Translations under genes and position numbers: made by a program
Shown here: positions 9,200 to 18,459 of the stretch, piece after piece
Position numbering within the stretch: position 1 is the stretch's first letter
Layout: every line of letters starts with the position of its first letter
Notes under the pieces: generated by a model
What the model was told of the DNA's origin: nothing
What the model saw: the letters and a program-made list of their open reading frames with translations, nothing else
Database searches by the model: none
Source: Parendozoicomonas verongulae
Lineage (GTDB): Bacteria > Pseudomonadota > Gammaproteobacteria > Pseudomonadales > Endozoicomonadaceae
NCBI RefSeq assembly: GCF_009711465.1
Contig: NZ_SMME01000870.1
Coordinates: 21,284-85,283, forward strand
Length of the DNA stretch: 64,000 bases
Direction: 5' to 3'

Positions 9200-10705
9200 A
9201 TGGGATCTGTTGCTGCGAGTCTGGTTTTGCCGATCTGGAAAAAGTTATTTGCGTGTATTTTGATCCTCTGCCTGTTTTTTATTACGCCCCATACTCATGC
9301 AGTGAAATTTAAACGCTTCAAGGTCACAAATCTGCAAACCAGTACAAAAGGCGCAGATCTAGTATTCCAGCTCCGACATCAAGCAGAGCAAGCCAAGCGT
9401 CAAGAGGATGAAAAAGAAAGAGAGAAAAAAGGTTTCTGGAAAAAACGAATGGACAAAAGCCCAAAAACCAGCCCGCTAACATTGAGTCAAGCAGCACCTG
9501 CCTCACATTTAACGACAACAAAGATGAAAGAGTTAAGAGACGAAATGCTAACAGAAAGGGGGGATTTAACCGCACTGGAATTTATGGGTTCTGTGACTTT
9601 AGACACCAGTTTTTCAAAACAGGAGCACGGATCCGGTCAACTCATAACCAAAGAAAGCGACGACCCCGTCATCACCTTTGGCCATATCAACCTGGCTACA
9701 GATGAAATAGAAGCCAGCATTCAAAGTGCCCAAATGAACATTCGCCGCATCACACTTTATGATAGGTTAAAAGCAAAAGACGAACTGTGGTTCAGTGATA
9801 GATCCATAACACTGGATGGCTGGGACGTTATCCCCGATTCATCTGTCCCCCTGGAATCGTTCACACGTTTTTTATTTTGGAACCACGCACTCAGACCGCT
9901 GCGAAATGAAGGACATGCTTCCTACCCTGGTTCCACCGCTGCAATGCCAAGTAGTCCGCTCTATGGTCATTCAAATGCAGACATTCCCATAGACCCTCAA
10001 AAGCCCTCGATCCACGAACTGCGTCTGAGCGTTACAGTTCAAAGTGCCTATGAAACAGCCAATTCTGTGACAAAACCAGAACAGCTTTACCAAGCACTTG
10101 TGACTTTTGCCAATAGCCACAGGCCTATGCTGCAAAAGCTAGGAGTAATTGATGATCTGCTGGGAAGACATGTTGATAAGATTAGTATTCTCTTGCATAG
10201 CGAAAAACCCAATACGCCTGTCTCAGCAATATCTGCCTCAACACCTTCATTAGTGCATACAGCTTCAGTACTCACACACCAAAGACTCTCCTATCTGCAA
10301 ACCCATACTTTCCTTGGTTTTGAGTATGTGTACACACCGGAAGCAACTGCAGCGTCCCCTCAAGCTCATGAAATACGATGGGATATACATGAGGACAAGA
10401 CGGACCTTTTCATCCCACCTGAGCTTAGGCTCCAAATGCCCCCCATAGAGCAGAGTTATCGAATGGGAGGGGTTTCAATGTTGCCTCACTCTTTTGATCA
10501 GCCCAGGTATCACCACATACTCAATGAGACTGCTCAGCAGTGGCCTGGAACCAATACCCTAAATACCTACCCTCGAGTTTCAGGATACACAGCTGGCGCA
10601 GTATACCCTCCGATCACTACACTTCCAGCATCAGTTACACAACTGTATGGGCGTTTTCCAAGCATTGTCTGTCCTGCATGCAGCTCATTCTATAAACAGA
10701 GCTAG
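9200..10705 (+). CDS. Unrecognised exported protein
   Basis: I do not recognise this 501-residue protein. It starts with a basic residue pair and a strongly hydrophobic segment (residues 16-29), followed by PHTHA, so it is probably exported or membrane-anchored. Residues 50-78 are rich in K, E, R and Q and look like a helical or coiled segment. The rest is Ser/Thr/Pro-rich with few hydrophobic clusters and no motif I can name. The ribosome-binding site is weak (GAGTG about 10 nt upstream), so another start is possible. It is transcribed in the same direction as hemC, 228 bp upstream of it. It lies in the block separating algR from hemC and may be lineage-specific. Confidence 0.55.
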   Translation: MGSVAASLVLPIWKKLFACILILCLFFITPHTHAVKFKRFKVTNLQTSTKGADLVFQLRHQAEQAKRQEDEKEREKKGFWKKRMDKSPKTSPLTLSQAAPASHLTTTKMKELRDEMLTERGDLTALEFMGSVTLDTSFSKQEHGSGQLITKESDDPVITFGHINLATDEIEASIQSAQMNIRRITLYDRLKAKDELWFSDRSITLDGWDVIPDSSVPLESFTRFLFWNHALRPLRNEGHASYPGSTAAMPSSPLYGHSNADIPIDPQKPSIHELRLSVTVQSAYETANSVTKPEQLYQALVTFANSHRPMLQKLGVIDDLLGRHVDKISILLHSEKPNTPVSAISASTPSLVHTASVLTHQRLSYLQTHTFLGFEYVYTPEATAASPQAHEIRWDIHEDKTDLFIPPELRLQMPPIEQSYRMGGVSMLPHSFDQPRYHHILNETAQQWPGTNTLNTYPRVSGYTAGAVYPPITTLPASVTQLYGRFPSIVCPACSSFYKQS

Positions 10706-10933
10706 GAAATACGCAGAGGACAATGGACTCACCCTCGTTGTTACTCTTCTTTTTTTCTCCCACAACCACACAGGCCCCGTCTATCAAAGTCGATTTGAGA
10801 TAAAAGCTTATGACCAGGCAGTCAGGCATTTCATTGGATGCTGCAGTTTTTTTCCTGCAAAAACCGTATGATTGGGTAATTATTGGAGCGCCCTGCTACA
10901 CAAAGCTGGCAGTAAAAAAGAGTACAAGCAGCA

Positions 10934-11902
10934 ATGAAAACCCTCAGAATCGCCACCCGCAAAAGCGCACTGGCTCTCTGGCAGGCGGAATATGTAAAAA
11001 GCCGACTGGAAACCTTACACCCGGATCTGAACGTCGAATTGGTAACAATGGTCAGTCGTGGCGATAAACTGCTTGATGCTCCACTGGCCAAAATTGGTGG
11101 CAAAGGGCTGTTTGTAAAGGAACTGGAACACGCCCTGCTGGAGAACCGGGCGGATATCGCCGTTCATTCCATGAAAGATGTCCCCATGCACTTTCCGGAA
11201 GGCTTGGGACTTTCTGTGATCTGTGAGCGGGAAGACCCTCGGGATGCTTTTGTTTCCAACACATACACATCTCTTGAAGAGCTGCCTCAGGGAGCGATTG
11301 TTGGTACCTCCAGCCTGCGCCGCCAATGTCAGATTCTGGCCAAACGCCCAGACCTCACCATCAACTTCCTCCGTGGCAATGTGAACACCCGTCTCGCCAA
11401 ACTGGATGCTGGAGAATACGATGCCATCATTCTCGCCGCGGCAGGGCTGATTCGCCTTAAGTTTGAAGATCGCATCACCCATTGTCTGGAAACAGATTTA
11501 TCCCTGCCAGCAGGCGGGCAAGGCGCCGTTGGCATCGAGTGCCGTACAGGCGATTCAAACATCATCGACCTTATCAAGCCACTGCATCACGAGGACACGG
11601 CCAAATGCGTACTCGCTGAACGCGCCATGAATCAGACACTGAATGGCGGTTGTCATGTCCCTATTGCCAGCTTTGCCGAGCTTCAGGGCGACCAACTCTT
11701 TCTGCGCGGCCTTGTCGGCCAGCCAGATGCCAGTAAAATTTTGCGAACGGAACACACCGTGCCTGCTAATGAATACGAACAGGCAGGCATCCGTGCTGCA
11801 GAGCACCTTCTGGAGCAGGGGGCCGGAGAGATTCTCGCCTCACTGCTACATTCCACCACAGCCAACGCCAGCACACCTGCTGGCTCATCAGACGAACAAT
11901 GA
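10934..11902 (+). CDS. hemC: Porphobilinogen deaminase (hydroxymethylbilane synthase)
   Basis: HemC joins four porphobilinogen units into hydroxymethylbilane in tetrapyrrole synthesis. The 322-residue protein begins [19 protein letters not shown] and contains [16 protein letters not shown], the [10 protein letters not shown] block and NGGCHVPI, whose Cys (about residue 240) is the attachment site of the dipyrromethane cofactor. These are hallmarks of the family and the length is normal, with a short C-terminal tail rich in Ser, Thr and Ala. The stop overlaps the hemD start as ATGA. In Pseudomonas the gene follows algR directly. Confidence 0.97.
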   Translation: MKTLRIATRKSALALWQAEYVKSRLETLHPDLNVELVTMVSRGDKLLDAPLAKIGGKGLFVKELEHALLENRADIAVHSMKDVPMHFPEGLGLSVICEREDPRDAFVSNTYTSLEELPQGAIVGTSSLRRQCQILAKRPDLTINFLRGNVNTRLAKLDAGEYDAIILAAAGLIRLKFEDRITHCLETDLSLPAGGQGAVGIECRTGDSNIIDLIKPLHHEDTAKCVLAERAMNQTLNGGCHVPIASFAELQGDQLFLRGLVGQPDASKILRTEHTVPANEYEQAGIRAAEHLLEQGAGEILASLLHSTTANASTPAGSSDEQ

Positions 11903-12636
11903 GCTTACCTTTGGAAGGGCTGCGGGTGCTGATCACCCGCCCGCAGCCACAAGCCAACCGGCTTGCGGACTTTCTGCAGGGCAAAGGCGCCAAAACCACT
12001 CTTCTTCCCATGGTGGAGATTCGCCCTGTACTGCCAGCACCAAAGCTGGAGGAGCTATCACAGTTTCATAAAGTGATTGCTATTAGCGTGCCCGCTGTCG
12101 AAGTGGGTTTTCAAAAACTTACAGGGTTTCATCCAGATACCAAGTGGTTTACGCCGGGCAAGGGAACGGCCAAAGCGTTGAGGGAGAAAGGTATTCATCC
12201 CCAGTGTCCTGAATCGGAATTCACCAGCGAGTCCATGCTGGAACTACCTGCGCTGAAGCAGGTAGAAGGCGATAATATTCTGATTCTGAAAGGTGAAGGT
12301 GGGCGAGATCTGCTGACAGAGGAGCTCACTCGCCGGGGAGCACGGGTTGTAGCGGTGGTTCTCTATCGTCGTCAATGCCCTGATTACTCCCCAACCGAAA
12401 TAGAAACGACACTGGCAAGTGCGGACATAAATGCTATTGTCGCCACCAGTGGTCAAATCATCAGCAATATTCAGGCCTGCGTACCCAACCTTCAGGATTT
12501 GATTCTTGTACCGCTGATTGTGCCCAGCCCACGAGTGGCCAGGCAGGCCAGAAAGTTTGGTTTTAAAAAAGTTGTTATCAGCCCAGGTGCGGGTGATCAG
12601 GATATTGCCGAGGCTTTATTACAGCTCGTATATTGA
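11899..12636 (+). CDS. hemD: Uroporphyrinogen-III synthase
   Basis: HemD cyclises and inverts ring D of hydroxymethylbilane to give uroporphyrinogen III. The 245-residue protein starts [19 protein letters not shown], a typical HemD N-terminus, and contains [12 protein letters not shown] and VVALYRR-like (here VVLYRRQCP) segments. The sequence of this family is poorly conserved, but the ATGA overlap with hemC and the following hemX make the call firm. It is part of the hemC-hemD-hemX-hemY operon. Confidence 0.93.
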   Translation: MSLPLEGLRVLITRPQPQANRLADFLQGKGAKTTLLPMVEIRPVLPAPKLEELSQFHKVIAISVPAVEVGFQKLTGFHPDTKWFTPGKGTAKALREKGIHPQCPESEFTSESMLELPALKQVEGDNILILKGEGGRDLLTEELTRRGARVVAVVLYRRQCPDYSPTEIETTLASADINAIVATSGQIISNIQACVPNLQDLILVPLIVPSPRVARQARKFGFKKVVISPGAGDQDIAEALLQLVY

Positions 12637-12682
12637 TACGCTAAACAAACCGATAGACAAACTGATAAGTGAGCAGGTCAGG

Positions 12683-13900
12683 GTGAACGACAATACGCCA
12701 CAGAAGATGTCCCAGCCCCCGAAGGATGAGCGGGCGGACAAATCATCATCGGGTATGGCCAATCGCCAGTCCGTCAAAACACCAACCATTAGTAGGCTGG
12801 CGGTGTTTGCCACCGCTCTGTCCCTGACTCTAACAGCAGTAATTGGAGCGGCAGGCTGGTACGGCTATCAGAGTGTCTGGCCGCTGCTCTCCAACGACAA
12901 ACTGGCAGGCCAAAGCTGGGTAGATCAGCAATTCACTGAAAACAACCAGAGCGTTAAAAGCGCCCTCTACCAGACCCAGCAAACGATAAAACAGAATATG
13001 CAGGACGTTGTGGGGCAGTCTGACCGCCTGGTTACCCGCATCGATAATGTGGATCGTCGTCTGAACCGTCTTCAGGGCGCAGACCGTAATGTCTGGAAGC
13101 TGGCTGAGGCAGAATACCTGATGCGACTGGCTAACCAGCGCCTGCTCACCATGCATGATATCAAAAGCGCCAAAACTCTCCTGTCTCAAGCCGATGTGCT
13201 GTTAGTGGCTGTGGATGAATACGGCCTGTTCAATGTGCGTCAGGCTCTGGCAGAAGACTTGGCTGCACTGCGTGCCACACCGGAGAATGATATTACCGCC
13301 AGCTGGATGGAATTGAATGCTCTGGCTGACCGCATTGATCAATTGCCTCTGGCATCCTCCAATGCTCCCATGGTCGAGCCAGCCTCCGAACCGGAAATCA
13401 TTACCAGTGATCAACCTGAAACCCTGCCAGATGATGCGCCCTTGCAAGAACAGGTAAGCTTTACTCTGAGCCAGTGGATCAGCGCAGCCTCCGAAGCCGC
13501 GGAGGATATCTTCAACACTTTTGCGGCCCAGTTCCGTCTGCGTGAAAGCAACCACAAAGTGGCTCCTCTGGTGTCTGCCCGCCAGGAGATGTACCTGCGT
13601 CAGAACCTGCGCTTGATGCTGGAGCAGGCCCAGACTTCTCTGTTGCAAGGGCGCACTGAGGTTTATCAGGCCAGCCTCAGGAAAGCTCAAGGTTGGCTCA
13701 ACCAGTGGTTCATTAATAACGGTTCCGAGATTACCGCTCTTCATACAGCTCTGGATCGTCTTGCGGGAACGCCCGTTGAGCAATCAACACCAGACATCAG
13801 TCGCTCACTGACTTCTCTGAAAGCCTACATCAACGAAAAAGCGGATCATAACCTGCCCGTTGAACCTGTAACCAAAAGCAAGACGGAGGACAGATCATGA
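12683..13900 (+). CDS. hemX: HemX-like inner-membrane protein
   Basis: The protein has a hydrophilic N-terminus, one membrane segment (LAVFATALSLTLTAVIGAA) and a long periplasmic, mostly helical region, the layout of proteobacterial HemX. HemX is often annotated as uroporphyrinogen-III methyltransferase, but the domain is not a methyltransferase and its function is not defined. Segments such as EAEYLMRLANQRL and LRQNLRLMLEQAQ are typical of the family. The frame is open further upstream into hemD, so the start must be chosen: GTG 12683 has AGG 6 nt upstream and gives 405 residues; ATG 12707 is the alternative. It ends in an ATGA overlap with hemY. Confidence 0.88.
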   Translation: MNDNTPQKMSQPPKDERADKSSSGMANRQSVKTPTISRLAVFATALSLTLTAVIGAAGWYGYQSVWPLLSNDKLAGQSWVDQQFTENNQSVKSALYQTQQTIKQNMQDVVGQSDRLVTRIDNVDRRLNRLQGADRNVWKLAEAEYLMRLANQRLLTMHDIKSAKTLLSQADVLLVAVDEYGLFNVRQALAEDLAALRATPENDITASWMELNALADRIDQLPLASSNAPMVEPASEPEIITSDQPETLPDDAPLQEQVSFTLSQWISAASEAAEDIFNTFAAQFRLRESNHKVAPLVSARQEMYLRQNLRLMLEQAQTSLLQGRTEVYQASLRKAQGWLNQWFINNGSEITALHTALDRLAGTPVEQSTPDISRSLTSLKAYINEKADHNLPVEPVTKSKTEDRS

Positions 13901-15117
13901 GACAGATCATCCTCAAATCCCTGTTTGTTCTGCTCTTGATTGCGGGCTGTTTTCTGACTGTTCGCTATTTCTTCCTTGATAGCGGGTATGTTCTGGTGGC
14001 CTATAACGGCTACACCCTTGAAAGCAGCCTTTGGGCGTCTATCCTGGCACTGGCTTTTTTACTCTGTGGATTAAAACTTGCGCTGTCACTTATTCGTACT
14101 TTGCAAAATGGTGCAGGTGCAATTGTTCCCATGACTGCCAAAGCCCGCCGTCGTCGTGGTCAAAAACTCTCTAACAAAGGTTTGATCGCATTTGCCAACG
14201 GCAATTGGAAAGCGGCCCAGCGTCATCTTTCCCAGGCTGGACAAACCGGCACTTTCCCTCTGCTGAATTACCTTGTGGCGGCAAGAGCCGCCAGCGCAAG
14301 TAATGATATGGAAGCCTGCAAAGACTTTCTGCGAAAAGCCGATGAGACAGCACCTGCCGCTTATATGGCCATTGGTATTACTCAAGCTGAGGTGCAGAGC
14401 TCGCAAGGGCAGTTTGAGCAAGCTTTGGCAACGCTCAAATCTCTCCATAAAAAATCACCCAGGCACCCGTACCTGCTTAAACTGCTAAAGCAAACCTATG
14501 AGCGACTGGGCGACTGGCATGCGCTGGCAGAATTACTTCCCCAACTGCGTAAGCACAAGGTTCTGGACAACGGCGCTCTGGAGGAGCTGGAAAAAAACAT
14601 TTATCGCGAACTGTTTGATCAAGCACGTAATAAAGGTCGCAACCTGAAAGGAAGTGAGTGCACCCGTCCTGCCGATGACATCTGGCAATCTCTCACTAAA
14701 GCCCAGCGTCGCAATACCGATTTGCTTTATCGGTATGCACTGTGCCTGTTTCAGCTAGGCGCTCAGGAACAGGCGGAAGCGTTTATTCGTCGCCAGCTTC
14801 CCGCACTCTACAGCGTTTCCCTGATTCACATTTATGGTCGGATTGTCTGCACTGACCCCAGCCGCCAGCTTCTCGCTGCAGAAAAGCTGTTGGCAGAGCG
14901 CCCGAATGATCCAGAGCTGCTCTTGGCTCTTGGCCGTATCTGCTCCAAGAATCAGTTGTGGGGCAAATCCCGGGAATACCTGGAAACCAGCCTGAAGCTG
15001 CGTCATAGCGTTGATACCTATAACGAGTTAGGCATACTGCTGGCACAACTGGGAGAGCATGAGCTAAGTTCCGGCTACTTCCAGAAAGGCCTGACTCTTG
15101 CGACGGATAATGTGTAA
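13897..15117 (+). CDS. hemY: HemY-like inner-membrane TPR protein
   Basis: This 406-residue protein has two N-terminal membrane segments (about 8-26 and 43-65) and then TPR-like helical repeats to the C-terminus, as in gammaproteobacterial HemY. It is not the oxygen-dependent protoporphyrinogen oxidase also called HemY in Bacillus; its role near the end of haem synthesis is unclear. Its ATG overlaps the hemX stop as ATGA and its TAA overlaps the next ATG by one base (TAATG), so hemC-hemD-hemX-hemY and the following gene are tightly coupled. Confidence 0.92.
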   Translation: MRQIILKSLFVLLLIAGCFLTVRYFFLDSGYVLVAYNGYTLESSLWASILALAFLLCGLKLALSLIRTLQNGAGAIVPMTAKARRRRGQKLSNKGLIAFANGNWKAAQRHLSQAGQTGTFPLLNYLVAARAASASNDMEACKDFLRKADETAPAAYMAIGITQAEVQSSQGQFEQALATLKSLHKKSPRHPYLLKLLKQTYERLGDWHALAELLPQLRKHKVLDNGALEELEKNIYRELFDQARNKGRNLKGSECTRPADDIWQSLTKAQRRNTDLLYRYALCLFQLGAQEQAEAFIRRQLPALYSVSLIHIYGRIVCTDPSRQLLAAEKLLAERPNDPELLLALGRICSKNQLWGKSREYLETSLKLRHSVDTYNELGILLAQLGEHELSSGYFQKGLTLATDNV

Positions 15118-15515
15118 TGGGGCGCTCATTTCTGATTACTGCTGCAATATCAGGATTTCTTGTGGTGGCACTGGGTGCTTTTGGCGCCCATGCGCTGGCC
15201 GCAAGTTTTTCAGCCTATCAGCTGAATATCTGGGATAAAGCCGTCAATTATCAAATGTTTCATACAGTAGCCCTTGGCCTGGTTGCGGTGCTGGCACTTT
15301 TTTCTTCTGATAAACCCAATCGCACATTATTGTGGGCTGGACGCTTTTTCACCACAGGTATCGTGCTGTTTTCTGGCAGCCTCTATCTGCTGGCGATTAC
15401 TGAGATTCGCAAACTCGGTATGGTCACTCCGCTGGGTGGAGTCGCTTTTCTGCTGGGCTGGCTTACAATTCTCTGGCACGGGATTCGGATCACCCCGTAT
15501 AATGCGCGCCCTTGA
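15117..15515 (+). CDS. DUF423 family membrane protein
   Basis: This 132-residue protein has four hydrophobic segments and the DUF423 signature GAFGAHAL near its N-terminus, followed by YQMFHTVALG and a central FSGSLYLLA block. DUF423 proteins (YgdD in E. coli) are small inner-membrane proteins of unknown function. The start overlaps the hemY stop as TAATG, so it belongs to the hem transcript. Confidence 0.92.
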   Translation: MGRSFLITAAISGFLVVALGAFGAHALAASFSAYQLNIWDKAVNYQMFHTVALGLVAVLALFSSDKPNRTLLWAGRFFTTGIVLFSGSLYLLAITEIRKLGMVTPLGGVAFLLGWLTILWHGIRITPYNARP

Positions 15516-15542
15516 AAAACGTTCACTGACAGTTTCTCCCCC

Positions 15543-16259
15543 ATGACCGAAACCGATATTTCTTCAAACGATCAGGCGCAAACGCCTCATCCCCGTAAGA
15601 TCAAAAGCTTTGTACTGCGAGCTGGGCGAATGACAACCGGCCAACAGAAAGGCTGGGATGTTATTTTTCCGAAGCAGGGCCTCAAGCTGGAAGACGGGCT
15701 GTTGAATCTTGATGGCGTTTTTGGCCGCAAGGCTCCGCTGGTACTGGAGATCGGCTTTGGTATGGGTTTGTCTCTGGTTGAGATGGCTGGTAACGAGCAG
15801 GATAAAAACTTTATCGGTATTGAAGTTCATCGCCCCGGCGTTGGCAGCCTGATGAACGAAGCAGATAAAGCTGGTCTCAGAAACTTACGCGCTTACTGCG
15901 ACGATGCGGTAGAAGTTCTGGCCAAATGCATTCCAAATAGCAGTATCGACCGTCTGCAGGTGTACTTCCCGGATCCATGGCACAAAAAACGTCACAACAA
16001 GCGTCGCCTGATTCAACCTGGATTTGTTGCATCTCTGCTGCCCAAGCTGAAAACCGGTGGTGTTCTGCACTTGGCAACAGATTGGGAAAACTATGCAGAA
16101 CAGATGATGGAAGTGATGAACGCCGCAGAAGGCTGGAGAAACCAGGCTGGCGAGAACAATTACTCTCCCCGTCCGGATTACCGTCCCATTACCAAGTTTG
16201 AAAAGCGTGGCGAACGTCTGGGCCACGGTGTGTGGGATCTACTCTTCGAAAAGATCTGA
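15543..16259 (+). CDS. trmB: tRNA (guanine-N7)-methyltransferase
   Basis: TrmB methylates N7 of G46 in the variable loop of tRNA using S-adenosylmethionine. The 238-residue protein contains LEIGFGMG (the SAM-binding loop), IEVHRPGVG, and [15 protein letters not shown], the diagnostic PDPW-K-H-KRR motif of TrmB. The N-terminal [14 protein letters not shown] is also typical. It follows DUF423 by 27 bp and is the last gene before a strong terminator, so it is probably cotranscribed with the hem genes. Confidence 0.97.
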   Translation: MTETDISSNDQAQTPHPRKIKSFVLRAGRMTTGQQKGWDVIFPKQGLKLEDGLLNLDGVFGRKAPLVLEIGFGMGLSLVEMAGNEQDKNFIGIEVHRPGVGSLMNEADKAGLRNLRAYCDDAVEVLAKCIPNSSIDRLQVYFPDPWHKKRHNKRRLIQPGFVASLLPKLKTGGVLHLATDWENYAEQMMEVMNAAEGWRNQAGENNYSPRPDYRPITKFEKRGERLGHGVWDLLFEKI

Positions 16260-16281
16260 GTATCAAAATAGAAATACAAAT

Positions 16282-16305
16282 GCTCGACTTCGGTCGGGCG
16301 TTTTT
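16282..16305 (+). terminator. Rho-independent terminator after trmB
   Basis: GCTCGAC (16282-16288) pairs with GTCGGGC (16293-16299) around a TTCG tetraloop, with one G-T pair, and is followed by G and TTTTT. It should end the hem-DUF423-trmB transcript. Confidence 0.9.
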
Positions 16306-16641
16306 ATATCGGCCAGAACAAAGAGCTAAGGGGGTTATTGAGAGTAGCTGGAAAAAGCAAAAAAAAAGCCTGACATCCAAGCAGAGGGGGGAGGAAAATG
16401 ATGTCAGGCCTATTATTACAACCAAAAGTCAGGGAGTAATGAAAAAGCCTGTCCATAATAGCTCTTTACAATTTTCACAAAATCCGTAAATCCACGAGAG
16501 GGGTTGCCATAATTACCTAACCTGACAAGAGCTATACCAAGTGTATATTTTTGTAGTTCTACAAAAGCCAGTATTCATTTCCCGAACTTCGCAAGTCAGT
16601 TAGAATTAACAGCTTCACCACCATTCATTTTCGGTTGATTC
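16306..16641. other. Gene-poor interval with a 10-bp hairpin and a tiny reading frame
   Basis: GCCTGACATC (16368-16377) pairs perfectly with GATGTCAGGC (16400-16409). Nine A precede it, so read on the minus strand it looks like a terminator, yet no minus-strand gene leads into it. The loop holds a purine-rich AGGGGGGAGGAAA directly before ATG 16398, which opens a 13-codon frame ending at 16439 (MMSGLLLQPKVRE). The rest, to 16641, shows AT-rich promoter-like sequence but no gene. Confidence 0.4.
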
Positions 16642-17199
16642 ATGAAGCGTACTGGCGTTTTCGGCTCGGCTTTTAATCCTCCTACACGAGGGCATCTGGA
16701 CGTTATTCAACAAGCCGCCTCAGAGTTCGAGCACATTCTTTTGGTTCCCAGTGCTGCACACGCTTTTAACAAGCAATCCCTCTCTCTGGAAGCCCGTGCC
16801 GGGCTGCTGGCTGCTTTTTGTGAGGATATGGCAGACATCCACTGCTCTGTGACTGTATCCCTTGTGGAACAGAAACTTCACCAGGAAAAGCCGGATCGCC
16901 CCGTATACACCTGGACGCTATTAAATCACCTTAGCCAACAAAACCCTGATACCGAATTCAGCTTTATCCGAGGCCCGGATAACGCTGCCCCTGAAACCTG
17001 GCAGCGGTTTTACCGCCATCAGGAAATTAGTGAACGGTGGAATATTTTTACCGCCCGTGAAAATATTCATGCACGCAGCACACTGGTACGAAAACTTCTG
17101 CAAAACTGTAATGAGAGTGAGATTCCAGAGCAGGCACTTGCCAAACTGGTTACACCATCGGTTTTAGCACATCTGAAAGCGAAGAACCTTTACAGATAG
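16642..17199 (+). CDS. NadD-like nicotinate/nicotinamide nucleotide adenylyltransferase
   Basis: This 185-residue nucleotidyltransferase has the signature GVFGSAFNPPTRGHLDVI, a variant of the (H/T)-x-G-H motif, and a C-terminal ARSTLVRKLL matching the SST-x-x-R phosphate-binding motif of NadD/CoaD-type enzymes. It should transfer AMP from ATP to nicotinate or nicotinamide mononucleotide in NAD synthesis or salvage. Eight bases separate it from a Nudix ADP-ribose pyrophosphatase, which fits NAD turnover. It is shorter than classical NadD (about 210 residues), so it may be a paralogue and not the housekeeping enzyme. Confidence 0.8.
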   Translation: MKRTGVFGSAFNPPTRGHLDVIQQAASEFEHILLVPSAAHAFNKQSLSLEARAGLLAAFCEDMADIHCSVTVSLVEQKLHQEKPDRPVYTWTLLNHLSQQNPDTEFSFIRGPDNAAPETWQRFYRHQEISERWNIFTARENIHARSTLVRKLLQNCNESEIPEQALAKLVTPSVLAHLKAKNLYR

Positions 17200-17207
17200 G
17201 AAGGACA

Positions 17208-17825
17208 ATGAGCAGCAAGAGCAAACTCTCTTTCACCATTGAAAAAACAGAACCTCTCTACAAAGGTTTTTTTCACGCTGCTCGCTATTACTTTCGCCAC
17301 TCTCTGTTCCGTGGAGGGGAGAGCAACCTTGTTGCGCGAGAGGCCTTTCTTCGCACACCCGCCGCCGCAGCATTGCTCTACGATGAAAAACTCGACAATG
17401 TCGTTCTGGTAGAACAGCTTCGGGTTGGCGCCATGATTGAAGCTGGTGCTAACGCCGAATCTGCCTGGATGCTGGAGGTTGTGGCAGGCATCGCAGAGCC
17501 AGGTGAAAAGCCGGAAGATGTCGTGATGCGTGAAGCGGTAGAAGAGTCTGGCTGTCTCATCACAGAACTGAAGCCCATCTTTGCGTATTATCCGTCTCCC
17601 GGTGCCTGCAACGAAGTCATTCACCTCTTCTGTGGTCTGGTCGATAGTTCCAATGCTGGAGGCATTCACGGGCTGGATTCAGAAGACGAAGACATCCGCG
17701 TACATGTCATCAAAGCGACAGATGCTCTTGCTATGCTGGACGATGGCAAGATCAATAATGCAACAACAATTATCGCCCTGCAGTGGCTGCGCACTTACAG
17801 AAGCCAGCGCACATCAGCAGGCTAA
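17208..17825 (+). CDS. nudF: ADP-ribose pyrophosphatase (Nudix)
   Basis: This 205-residue protein has a perfect Nudix box at about residues 94-116: G, five residues, E (GIAEPGE), seven residues, then REAVEESGC. It also has the NudF-type N-terminus with YKGFF and VEQLRVGA. NudF hydrolyses ADP-ribose to AMP and ribose 5-phosphate, recycling a product of NAD breakdown. It lies 8 bp after the NadD-like gene and 15 bp before a lipoprotein gene, in an apparent operon. Confidence 0.92.
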   Translation: MSSKSKLSFTIEKTEPLYKGFFHAARYYFRHSLFRGGESNLVAREAFLRTPAAAALLYDEKLDNVVLVEQLRVGAMIEAGANAESAWMLEVVAGIAEPGEKPEDVVMREAVEESGCLITELKPIFAYYPSPGACNEVIHLFCGLVDSSNAGGIHGLDSEDEDIRVHVIKATDALAMLDDGKINNATTIIALQWLRTYRSQRTSAG

Positions 17826-17840
17826 ATCAGGACATCAACA

Positions 17841-18398
17841 ATGACTCCTTTTCGCGGTTTTTTGTTTGCCCTCACCCTGGCTGTTCTCGCTGGGTGTAGC
17901 TCAACACCTTATAAAGATGGTTATCCGTTTTCAGCGAACTGGGCGGTATTGCCTGTTCAGTCCCTGCAATCGGAAGAAGCAGGTATTCAGATTGAACGGA
18001 TGCTGACGGTGCTGCTGGCCTCCAAAGGTATTAAGAAGGTGGAGCTGCCACCGGAAACAGAAACCCGCGGTGACAATTCCCTGCTGGACAGCGCCCATCG
18101 TCTGAAAAATGCACTGCAGTGGGCCGCCCAACACGGTGTAGAGCTCGGAATGGCAGGCACAGTCAACGAGTACACCAAAAGCACAGATGGCCGTTTCGCG
18201 ATGGATCTGACCCTCAACCTGATGGATATCAAAACCGGTGATGTGATGTGGACTACATCTGGCCGAGGTGAAGGCCGCCCGGGGGATGACCCGATTGCCG
18301 TTGGCCGTAAGCTGGTGAGTACTCTGCTGTCCGGCCTTCCCCTGACATCCACTATGAAAGAGTCCAGCGGTTGGTTCAGCTGGGTTTCTGCGATGTAA
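17841..18398 (+). CDS. Predicted lipoprotein of unknown function
   Basis: The 185-residue protein has a short signal sequence with lipobox VLAGC (Cys18), so it should be lipid-anchored; Ser at +2 suggests sorting to the outer membrane. The mature part has a WAVLPVQSL start and a later GTVNEYT...MDLTLNLMDIKTGDVMWT region, which resembles the beta-rich core of CsgG/DUF799-like lipoproteins. No function can be named. It follows nudF by 15 bp. Confidence 0.8.
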   Translation: MTPFRGFLFALTLAVLAGCSSTPYKDGYPFSANWAVLPVQSLQSEEAGIQIERMLTVLLASKGIKKVELPPETETRGDNSLLDSAHRLKNALQWAAQHGVELGMAGTVNEYTKSTDGRFAMDLTLNLMDIKTGDVMWTTSGRGEGRPGDDPIAVGRKLVSTLLSGLPLTSTMKESSGWFSWVSAM

Positions 18399-18459
18399 GC
18401 TAAGGTCTGTGACGGAGTGCTAACCTGAAAAGAACGCACACAAATAACGGTCACTGATT

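Noticed and set aside
12518..12682. N-terminal extension of HemX into hemD
   Set aside because: It overlaps hemD by more than 100 bp and lacks a ribosome-binding site; GTG 12683 has one.
13897..15117. Protoporphyrinogen oxidase HemY
   Set aside because: The sequence has two membrane segments and TPR-like repeats and no FAD-binding motif; it is the proteobacterial HemY of different function.
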